A stretch of DNA of 64,000 nt from the NCBI GenBank assembly GCA_036567985.1, contig DATCTK010000074.1, positions 1 to 64,000 of the forward strand. The letters are read 5' to 3'. Each line of letters opens with the position of its first letter. The stretch's first letter is position 1. Positions 1 to 6,177 of the stretch are shown one piece after another. The notes below the pieces were generated by a model. That model was given only the letters and a program-made list of their open reading frames with translations, was not told where the DNA came from and searched no databases. A program made the position numbers and the translations under genes. The stretch comes from SZUA-229 sp036567985. Lineage in GTDB: Bacteria; Pseudomonadota; Gammaproteobacteria; SZUA-229.

Positions 1-58
1 CTTCGGTTCTGGCTTCGGTTCTGGCTTCGGTTCTGGCTTCGGTTCTGGCTTCGGTTCT
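1..58. repeat. 12-bp tandem repeat encoding (EPKP)n
   Basis: Four perfect copies of GGCTTCGGTTCT (11-58) plus a 10-bp partial copy at the edge; the array may continue outside the window. On the minus strand it encodes Glu-Pro-Lys-Pro units of the TonB-like spacer. Each unit adds four residues in frame, so copy-number change would alter spacer length without breaking the protein. Confidence 0.9.
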
Positions 59-249
59 ACTGGTAACTCCGGCACCGGCTTTGCCGCCTCCACCATCGAC
101 ACCATCACCACAGTGCGCGGCTCCACCGCTTCCGGCTCGGCCCGGGCCACCAGCGCCACAACAATTAACAGGTGCAAACCCAGGCTCAAGCCAGCAGCGA
201 GTATCTGCTTAGGCTGGCTGTTAACTGAATGCGGCTTGCTGTAGCTCAT
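1..249 (-). CDS. tonB: TonB-family energy-transducing protein, N-terminal part (cut by window edge)
   Basis: The minus strand from the ATG at 249 reads in one open frame to the window edge (83 codons). It begins MSYSKPHSVNSQPKQ, followed by a single hydrophobic segment (about residues 16-36, ILAAGLSLGLHLLIVVALVA), then an acidic stretch and a run of Glu-Pro-Lys-Pro repeats. A cytoplasmic tail, one signal-anchor helix and a rigid EPKP spacer are the TonB N-terminal layout. TonB spans the periplasm and passes proton-motive energy from ExbBD to outer-membrane receptors. The C-terminal domain that would confirm this lies outside the window. A candidate Fur box sits just upstream. No clear ribosome-binding site precedes the ATG, so the start is fair rather than certain. 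Confidence 0.75.
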   Translation of the reverse strand, partial: MSYSKPHSVNSQPKQILAAGLSLGLHLLIVVALVARAEPEAVEPRTVVMVSMVEAAKPVPELPVEPKPEPKPEPKPEPKPEPK

Positions 250-406
250 GGGGAGGCATGCTAATGTAAATGATAGTGATTCGCAATACCATTTATTAAG
301 ATTTTATGAAAATTCATCAACTCAATTAAAAATACAGCCGCTCGTTGTTGTCTTTAGTGCAAATATTCTCTATTCTTTCTCTACCGAGAACATTAAGAGA
401 ATTTTT
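250..406. promoter_or_regulatory. Divergent intergenic region between tonB-like gene and lexA
   Basis: AT-rich 157-bp spacer that must hold both promoters. A Fur-like box lies on the tonB side. On the lexA side there is an imperfect element: ATTCTCT at 365-371 and its inverse AGAGAAT at 396-402. No CTGT-N8-ACAG SOS box of the E. coli type is present between 250 and 406. Confidence 0.5.
266..284 (-). promoter_or_regulatory. Candidate Fur box upstream of tonB-like gene
   Basis: The 19 bp at 266-284 match the Fur consensus GATAATGATAATCATTATC at 13 of 19 positions. The minus-strand reading (GCGAATCACTATCATTTAC) has the usual gammaproteobacterial form. It lies 17 bp upstream of the tonB-like start, as expected for iron repression of tonB. 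The Fur regulator itself is not in the window, so the role is inferred. Confidence 0.5.
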
Positions 407-1003
407 ATGTTAACCGACAGCCAGCAACGCACACTGGATTTTATACAGGCCTATATTCTGCGCTGCGGCCACAGCCCCACCTACCCGGAAATCGCCCGGG
501 GCATTGGCATTCAGTCACAGGGCACGGCGCACCGCTATGTAAAGGCACTGCTGGAGATGGGCTACCTGCGCCATGAAGAAGGCACCCACCGCGGGCTGCG
601 CCTGCCGGATGAGGTGGCGGAACAGGGCATGAGCATTCCACTGCTGGGTAAAATCGCCGCCGGTTTGCCGATTGAGGCGATCAGCGGCTATGACAGCGTC
701 AACCTCAACCAGATGTTTGGTGGTGAAAACCGCTTTGCACTGCAGGTGGAAGGCGACTCGATGATCGAGCTGGGTATTCTGCATGGGGATACGGTGATTA
801 TCGAAGCCTGTAATGAGGCACGCAAGGACGCAATCGTAGTGGCGCTGATTGATAACTATGAAGTTACCCTGAAAATCTACCACCCGCTGTCCCATAATCG
901 CATCAAGCTGATTCCCGCCAATGCCAGCCTGCAACCGATGGTGTACCAGGCCGATCGCGTGCAGATACAGGGCGTGCTGGTGGGCACACTGCGCACCTAC
1001 TAG
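407..1003 (+). CDS. lexA: LexA-family SOS repressor/autoprotease
   Basis: 198 residues. Residues 1-66 form a LexA-type winged helix (LTDSQQRTLDFIQAYI ... SPTYPEIARGIGIQSQGTAHRYVKAL). Residues 77-198 form the S24 peptidase domain. The Ala-Gly cleavage site is A85-G86 (KIAAGLP), the nucleophile is S118 (VEGDSMIELGI) and the general base is K156 (VTLKIY), nearly the E. coli numbering. The family represses DNA-damage genes and self-cleaves on RecA filaments. The frame is open further upstream (to 248), but the N-terminus of the family fits only the ATG at 407. The Y-family polymerase gene starts 6 bp after the stop, so the pair is probably one SOS operon. No E. coli-type SOS box is seen upstream, so the operator may be of another type. 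Confidence 0.88.
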   Translation: MLTDSQQRTLDFIQAYILRCGHSPTYPEIARGIGIQSQGTAHRYVKALLEMGYLRHEEGTHRGLRLPDEVAEQGMSIPLLGKIAAGLPIEAISGYDSVNLNQMFGGENRFALQVEGDSMIELGILHGDTVIIEACNEARKDAIVVALIDNYEVTLKIYHPLSHNRIKLIPANASLQPMVYQADRVQIQGVLVGTLRTY

Positions 1004-1009
1004 GCGATT

Positions 1010-2260
1010 ATGCAATACGACACAAACAGCTGCCCGGTTCACTGGGAACGGGCGATTGCCCTGATTGATATGAACTGCTTCTTTGCGGCAGTGGAGATGC
1101 AGGACTTTCCCGATTTGCGCGGCAAGCCACTGGCGATTACCAATGGCAGCCAGGGCACCTGCATTATCACCTGCTCCTACGAGGCACGCGCCTATGGCAT
1201 CAAAACCGGCATGCGCCTGAAAGAAGCACGCAAGCTCTGCCCCGAACTGCTGCAGCGACCCACCCGTCCCCATGTGTATGCGGACATGTCAGCACGGATT
1301 ATGCGCGCATTGCACGATGTCTGCCCGGATATGGAAATTTTCTCGGTGGATGAAGCCTTTATAGACATGACACCCTGTCAGTCACTGTACGGCTCACCCG
1401 GCTACATCGGCCGCCTGCTGAAACAGGCGGTGTTTGACGCCACCGGCCTCCCCTGCTCAATTGGCATCAGCGGTGACAAAACCACCGCCAAGTATGCTGC
1501 CAAGCTGAACAAACCCGATGGCTTTACCATTATTCCGCCCTGGGAGGCCCGCCAGCGCCTGGCCAATGCGCCGGTCACCGAACTCTGCGGCATTGCCGGT
1601 GGCATTGGCCGCTTCCTCGCCGAGCGTGGCGTGCATGTATGCGGTGATATGCAACATCTACCCATCGGCGAGCTGGCACGGCATTTTGGTAACAGCGGAC
1701 GGCGCATCTGGTATATGGCACAGGGGCTGGATCCGGATCCGCTACACCTTGACGTGGCCGACCCGAAAACCCTGGGCCACGGCAAGGTGCTGCCACCGAA
1801 AACCGTTGATAAGGAGGTGCTGCTAACCTACCTGATTCATATGGCGGTAAGGGTGTGCGCACGGCTACGACGTCACCAGTTTGAAGCGGCGGAATTTTAT
1901 ATCGGCCTGCTGATTAACAATCAATGGCTGGGGCGGCGGGTAAAAACCTCGTCCCCCACCAACGATACGCAGACCCTGATTCATCTGTGCAAGTATGTGC
2001 TGAATGATATCCACAACGGCCAACCGGTATACCAGGTGCAGATCACCGCACTTAATCCACGCCGTGAAAACTGCCAGCTGGACCTGTTTATCGACAGCGA
2101 ATACAACCAGCAACAAAGCAAAGTCAATGCAGTAATGGACAGCATCAACCAGCGCTATGGTGAAAGCACCGTCGGCCCGGGACGCCTGATTAATAAATCT
2201 GAAATGCCCAGTGTGATTGCGCCTTCATGGAAACCCGGCGGGCATCGGCAGTCGATTTAG
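1010..2260 (+). CDS. Y-family translesion DNA polymerase (DinB/UmuC type)
   Basis: 416 residues. The palm has both metal-binding motifs: IDMNCFFAAVE near residues 19-29 (catalytic Asp, aromatic steric-gate region) and SVDEAFID near 114-121. Since both acidic motifs are intact, this is an active-type polymerase and not ImuB. Finger residues resemble DinB (GKPLAI, SYEARAYGIKTGM). A canonical beta-clamp-binding pentapeptide QLDLF is at 356-360. The protein is longer than E. coli Pol IV, with a tail of about 56 residues after the clamp motif. It lies directly behind lexA, which implies damage-inducible translesion synthesis. Whether it behaves as Pol IV or as a UmuC-like Pol V core cannot be settled here; no umuD gene is next to it other than the LexA-type protease. 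Confidence 0.85.
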   Translation: MQYDTNSCPVHWERAIALIDMNCFFAAVEMQDFPDLRGKPLAITNGSQGTCIITCSYEARAYGIKTGMRLKEARKLCPELLQRPTRPHVYADMSARIMRALHDVCPDMEIFSVDEAFIDMTPCQSLYGSPGYIGRLLKQAVFDATGLPCSIGISGDKTTAKYAAKLNKPDGFTIIPPWEARQRLANAPVTELCGIAGGIGRFLAERGVHVCGDMQHLPIGELARHFGNSGRRIWYMAQGLDPDPLHLDVADPKTLGHGKVLPPKTVDKEVLLTYLIHMAVRVCARLRRHQFEAAEFYIGLLINNQWLGRRVKTSSPTNDTQTLIHLCKYVLNDIHNGQPVYQVQITALNPRRENCQLDLFIDSEYNQQQSKVNAVMDSINQRYGESTVGPGRLINKSEMPSVIAPSWKPGGHRQSI

Positions 2261-2310
2261 ATTTGTGATGTATGGCGTAAAGCTTATGGTACAAGTCCGC
2301 AAATGAACGC

Positions 2311-2450
2311 ACTAAAGTGCAGGAGCACTTTGAACGGGCGAATGCACGACCCGAAGGGTGGAGCACAGGATGTGCGGAATACTAAAGTGCAGGAGCACTT
2401 TGAACGTGCGCATGCACGACCCGAAGGGTGAAGCACAGGATGTGCGGAAT
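2311..2450 (+). repeat. Family E repeat, two tandem 70-bp copies
   Basis: Copies at 2311-2380 and 2381-2450 differ at only a few positions. Each begins ACTAAAGTGCAGGAGCACTT and contains a stem AAAGTGC/GCACTTT with loop AGGA, a small CCCGAAGGG hairpin, and a stem GCAC/GTGC with loop AGGAT. A third copy lies inverted at 49699-49768. Confidence 0.92.
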
Positions 2451-2492
2451 AGATAACCGCAAATTAGTTATGCAAAAAATACATGCCCGTTT

Positions 2493-2573
2493 TGTAGGTT
2501 GGGGTGACGCAGGAACCCCAACGCCCCGGATGGATTGATGAATGTTGGGGTTCGTTCCTTACCCCAACCTACA
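2493..2573. repeat. Family A palindromic repeat, copy 1
   Basis: 81 bp opening TGTAGGTTGGGGT and closing ACCCCAACCTACA. The arms are nested inverted repeats, with GTTGGGGTT mirrored inside. Other copies are at 3098-3179 and 45630-45709. Confidence 0.9.
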
Positions 2574-2644
2574 GCACTGAAATATGACATGCTTTAAAGC
2601 ATTCCGTTAATCAACATTAGTGCCGTATTCCATGTTTGCCTTCA

Positions 2645-3245
2645 CGACATTGTAAACTGTACTGTTTCGCCTTTCTGGCGACTGTCTTTTCTGTCTGCAG
2701 CAACAGAAAAGTCAGCAAAAGAGTGCCGTTCCCGGTCACTTGCCCGCAAAAATCGCGGGTTCCCGAAAATGCTTCAAGAAATTATTTGAGTTTAACTAAG
2801 TTAACTTATGACATTGTGTTCGTTGCCGGGTCGTGCTGGAGTGCCATCCGGGCACATCAGCACTCAAAATCACGTCCTGTGATTTTGCCCCTGCGTAGAA
2901 AGCATTTTCGGCAAGCGACAGGGAAGGTTGTCGCAAGCCCATCAGTTTAATATGATGAGCGAGTGATTTTTGTGGAGCGTTATTCCGGGCGTCCTGCCCT
3001 CCACCTTTGGTTCATGCAAGCATGTTTAAAATTGCTCCCGGCAATTTTACCTGCGAAGATGTTTGAGCGAGTCATGCTTTTTATGATTCGTGAATGCGTA
3101 GGTTGGGGTAAGGAACGCACCCCAACATATACATCACTGCCCATAACACCGTTGGGGTTCCTCCGTCACCCCAACCTACCAACTGCTGGAGAGAAAAGAA
3201 GCCAGTCGCCAGAAAGGCGAAACAGCACAGCTCAGAATATCATGA
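2645..3245. repeat. Family C hairpin-array element, copy 1
   Basis: About 600 bp bounded by inverted ends: CTGTTTCGCCTTTCTGGCG at 2662-2680 on the left and its complement GCCAGAAAGGCGAAACAG at about 3207-3224 on the right. Inside are hairpins: stem CTTTTCTGT (2686-2694/2703-2711), an 8-bp AAAATCAC stem with loop GTCCT (2867-2887), a GGGC stem with loop GTCCT, and an AAAATTGC stem with loop TCCCG. Much of the interior aligns with the copy at 48905-49620, but the right part has been replaced by a family A hairpin. Confidence 0.85.
3098..3179. repeat. Family A palindromic repeat, copy 2 (nested in C copy 1)
   Basis: 82 bp from GTAGGTTGGGGTAAGGAACG to CACCCCAACCTAC. It lies inside family C copy 1, where the other C copy continues with different sequence, so it looks like a later insertion. 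Confidence 0.9.
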
Positions 3246-3318
3246 GATCAATTTCGATTATCATACTGAAGCCAATTGTCACAGAATGCCTTTAAATCAC
3301 ACCATATAACACTGCACG

Positions 3319-3348
3319 ATGGATCCGCTTCGCTTTATACCACCCTAC
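3319..3348. repeat. Family B palindromic repeat, copy 1 (degenerate)
   Basis: Reverse complement begins GTAGGGTGGTATAAAGCGAA, a mutated form of the B consensus GTAGGGTGGATCAAGCGAAG. It lies 59 bp beyond the stop of the prsR-like gene. The sequence just inside it (3270-3318) aligns in reverse complement with 58374-58422. Confidence 0.8.
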
Positions 3349-3407
3349 ACGAGATTTTATTTTTCGACCAACGACTGGAGACTAATGACTCGCGACCACG
3401 CAAGGCT

Positions 3408-3788
3408 TTATTCAATTGCCGCCAACGCCCGATCAAGCACTTGCTGCAGGCTGGAAATATCCACCGGCTTGGGATAAAACTCAAATGCGCCAGACTCCAG
3501 CGCCTTGACTGAATTAACCGTTTTATCCGATGCGGAGACAACAATCACTTTTAAATCCGGTTGTCGCGTCAGCAATGCATCCAGTATGGCGAAACCTTCA
3601 CTGGTACCATCTACATCCGGCGGCAGCCCCAGGTCCAGTGTCACTACCTGTGGCTGATGCGCTTCAAGCTGCTTAATCGCATTCTCACGGGAATCGGCGG
3701 TGGCTATATCAAAGCCTTCGATACCCCACTGCAACTGACTTCTGATTCCCTGGTCATCATCAACGATTAATAGCTTTGGCTTGCCCAT
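3408..3788 (-). CDS. prsR: PrsR-like response regulator, receiver domain only (probably truncated)
   Basis: 126 residues making one complete receiver domain: acidic pocket D10-D12 (IVDDDQG), phospho-acceptor D52 (VVTLDLGLPPDVDG), S85 (VVSAS) and K107 (FYPKPVD). TLDLGLPPD-DG-SEGF and FY-KPVD are hallmarks of PrsR, the PEP-CTERM/exosortase-system sigma-54 regulator usually about 450 residues long. Here the frame stops just after the receiver (RALAAIE-stop), so the AAA+ activator and Fis-type DNA-binding domains are missing. The gene is 0 bp downstream of prsK, its expected kinase partner. What follows is the repeat complex 2261-3407, so loss of the C-terminal part by rearrangement is the simplest reading. 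A stand-alone receiver acting by protein contact is the alternative. Confidence 0.75.
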   Translation of the reverse strand: MGKPKLLIVDDDQGIRSQLQWGIEGFDIATADSRENAIKQLEAHQPQVVTLDLGLPPDVDGTSEGFAILDALLTRQPDLKVIVVSASDKTVNSVKALESGAFEFYPKPVDISSLQQVLDRALAAIE

Positions 3789-5915
3789 CTAACGACTCCC
3801 ATGTTCATGCAACTGCACGACCTGAGCCGTGTTACTGCTTTGATTGCTGAGCGGAATGCGTAAACGGAAAATACTGCCGATACCCACCTGGCTTTCAACA
3901 TCCAGCTGCCCACCCAGCTTATGTACGTATTCACGCACCTGAAATACACCTATGCCCATGGTGCCTTTGGTGGATTCAAACGGCTGGAACAATTTATCGT
4001 GAATAAACTTCTCATCCATACCCTCACCTGTGTCAGCTATTTCCACTATTGCATAGTCGCCTTCCTTACGCAGGCGCACATTAATGCTGCCACTGTCATC
4101 AGTGGCATCCTGGGCATTCTGGATAAGGTGGGCAATATTGGCCGACATACGATCCTTATCGGCGGTAATCATAATTGCTTCAGTGGTACAGCTTAAAACC
4201 GGCACCGGCAGTGTACCCGCGGTAGTACAGGTACGAATGCTTTCTTCCAGCAGACTGCACAGGTTCAGCGGTGCTTTTTTGTCTGCACCACCCTCACCCC
4301 GCAAACGCACCAGCAGTTTGTTCATTTTATTCACCGAGTTTTCAACGGTACTGATCGCGTCATCAATAAACCTCGGGTTATCTTTATGCCGGGCCGCATT
4401 CGACACCACCATGGAAAGCTGACCCACCATGTTTTTAATATCATGCACAATAAATGCCGACAGGCGATTCACCTCTTCAAAGCGTTTGGCACTGAGTAGC
4501 GCCTGTGCCGCATCATGCTGTGCCAGGTGACTGGCAACCTGCCGCCCGGCGGTTTTCAGCAGATCACTGTCTTCCCAGTTAAAGTAACGTTCATGGGCCG
4601 GTGAGCGAAGTAGCACGACATAGCCCAGCAGGTGATCCTGCAGCATCAACGGCACCACCAGCCAGGCATTTTTATTCGAGGTTAGCCACTCCGGCAGCAC
4701 TAATGGGCCAAGACGGGTATACATCTCCGGGTCATCGTTATATTCATCCAGGCTGATAACAAAACGAAAGTCGGCAAGAAAACGATTAAGGGTTGAATCC
4801 GCTGGCTCACGCACTTTTATCGGCTCATAATTCCAGCGCTCATCGGACTCAAAAAAGCCGTTTTCCCGCTCCATCACCAGCAGGCCACCGGGGCTGTCGA
4901 TAATCTGTGCTAGCGCACGAATGGCGCGGACATGCAGGGTTTTATCCTCGTTCTGCTGCGACAGTGTACGTATAATGCGCAACCATTCGTCACGGTAATC
5001 ATATTTATAATGAAAGAAATGTTTATCGATCATTACCTTTATTCTGGCGCGAATTTTCCCAGAGAAAAACAGCACGGCCAGGCCAAGAAAAGCTGCGAAC
5101 ATAAAGGTCGCCTGCGCGACTTCACCCCAGCCGCCACCCATTTCCCGCACATAGTAGCCACCAAAGCCGATAAAGATCAGGTAAACACCCGAGGCCAGCA
5201 AAGTAGTGGTATGAAACACCATGCGTCGCGACAGAAAAACATCAATCGATTCCTTGCCCAGTGACCATTGCATCTCACGCTTGATGGCGACACCAATCAG
5301 TGGCACCACCATGGCATGGATAAAGCCACGGGCATTCCACAACTCATTATCAATACGCTGGAATAAAAAGGCATCGGAATACAGATAGAAGTCATAGGCA
5401 AACATCGAACCGATGCCAATCCACAGATACTTAAGGCCCCAGCGCTGCTCTTCCGATGTATTACGATACAGTTGTTCAACTATCACAATACCGCCGATGG
5501 AAATCAGCAGATGGCCAACCAGTACGTCATTACCGGCAATAAATTCAAACAACGAACCACCGGAAATACGATAAAGCGCCAGCAACATAAGCCCGACAAT
5601 AAAAATGCTCAGCCCAGCGAAGGTGATTTTAAAGTTTTTATTAACCTGATCGGAATTCTTATAGGCAGTGCGCAACATCACCAGCAGGAAGGCAAACCAG
5701 GCAAGCGAACGCAACAGCTCAAGCAGAAGGGTAAAACTTAACAAACCACCGAAAGCAGCCTGATAGGTAACGGTACCAGACCAGACCGCACTGGCCAGTG
5801 AGGCCACCACCAGCATATTTTTCGGCAGATTATCCCGTTTGCCGGTGAGCATAATCAGACCCAGCATCAGAAACAGAAGCGTGGAGATACCAAAGCTGAT
5901 GGATTCAATAAACAT
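3789..5915 (-). CDS. prsK: PEP-CTERM/exosortase-system sensor histidine kinase PrsK
   Basis: 708 residues. The N-terminal third is an integral membrane sensor with about eight hydrophobic segments between residues 5 and 285. A GAF-like domain follows (about 315-470). The kinase core has the phospho-acceptor H491 in FIVHDIKNMVGQLS, the N box HLIQNAQDAT (596-605), the G1 box DTGEGM (628-633) and MGIGVFQV. The HDIKN H box without the usual E/R pair is typical of the PrsK family, which sits in exosortase EPS loci. It probably phosphorylates the adjacent receiver protein. That partner appears to lack its output domain here, so the pathway may be rewired or broken. Upstream lies an intergenic region filled with B hairpins. 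Confidence 0.88.
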   Translation of the reverse strand: MFIESISFGISTLLFLMLGLIMLTGKRDNLPKNMLVVASLASAVWSGTVTYQAAFGGLLSFTLLLELLRSLAWFAFLLVMLRTAYKNSDQVNKNFKITFAGLSIFIVGLMLLALYRISGGSLFEFIAGNDVLVGHLLISIGGIVIVEQLYRNTSEEQRWGLKYLWIGIGSMFAYDFYLYSDAFLFQRIDNELWNARGFIHAMVVPLIGVAIKREMQWSLGKESIDVFLSRRMVFHTTTLLASGVYLIFIGFGGYYVREMGGGWGEVAQATFMFAAFLGLAVLFFSGKIRARIKVMIDKHFFHYKYDYRDEWLRIIRTLSQQNEDKTLHVRAIRALAQIIDSPGGLLVMERENGFFESDERWNYEPIKVREPADSTLNRFLADFRFVISLDEYNDDPEMYTRLGPLVLPEWLTSNKNAWLVVPLMLQDHLLGYVVLLRSPAHERYFNWEDSDLLKTAGRQVASHLAQHDAAQALLSAKRFEEVNRLSAFIVHDIKNMVGQLSMVVSNAARHKDNPRFIDDAISTVENSVNKMNKLLVRLRGEGGADKKAPLNLCSLLEESIRTCTTAGTLPVPVLSCTTEAIMITADKDRMSANIAHLIQNAQDATDDSGSINVRLRKEGDYAIVEIADTGEGMDEKFIHDKLFQPFESTKGTMGIGVFQVREYVHKLGGQLDVESQVGIGSIFRLRIPLSNQSSNTAQVVQLHEHGSR

Positions 5916-6177
5916 GAAAGGAATGTTAGCTCATTTATGCAGTTTTTGAGGGGTCTGGTTTGTTTGGGTTTGATAAAAAAGGTGGATCCTCGTTGCTTGA
6001 TCCACCCTGCATCTGATTCTTCGCGTAGGGTGGATCAAACGAAGTGGATCCACCGTGTCATGCATCCGGGCAACACTTGCAATTCAATTACCTGATAACA
6101 AAGACAACGGTTATTACACTCGTTCTAACCGGTTTTGGTGGATCCGCTCGCGCTTGATCCACCCTACCTTAAGTGGC
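5916..6177. repeat. prsK-prsT intergenic region with three family B hairpins
   Basis: Family B copies at 5981-6009, 6025-6054 and 6137-6167. Each pairs GGTGGATC with GATCCACC around a short loop and contains a BamHI-like GGATCC. Orientation alternates (minus, plus, minus). They separate prsT from prsK and could act as bidirectional terminators or processing sites; no T-tract follows. Confidence 0.85.

Larger units (their letters stand above)
2261..3407. other. Gene-free repeat complex between the polymerase and prsR-like genes
   Basis: About 1.15 kb without a credible gene. In order it holds two tandem E repeats, an A hairpin, a family C hairpin array with a second A hairpin nested inside, and a B hairpin. 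The outer arms are partly symmetrical: a TTTAAAGCATTC-like word lies near 2593 and its inverse (GAATGCCTTTAAA) near 3284-3296, so the whole stretch 2493-3348 may be one composite element. Two open frames of 104 and 110 codons occur here but consist of hairpin sequence and are not real genes. Confidence 0.8.

Noticed and set aside
250..406. E. coli-type SOS box upstream of lexA
   Set aside because: The only ACAG (near 340) has no CTGT eight bases before it.
515..1273. 252-codon minus-strand frame antisense to lexA and the polymerase
   Set aside because: Both sense genes have complete family motifs; the antisense product has none.
2311..2450. CRISPR-like array
   Set aside because: Only two directly adjacent 70-bp copies with no unique spacers and no cas genes; it is a dispersed tandem repeat.
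2636..3295. Two open reading frames of 104 and 110 codons
   Set aside because: They lie wholly within hairpin repeat sequence, have no ribosome-binding site and no recognisable domain; the same DNA reappears elsewhere with frameshifting differences.
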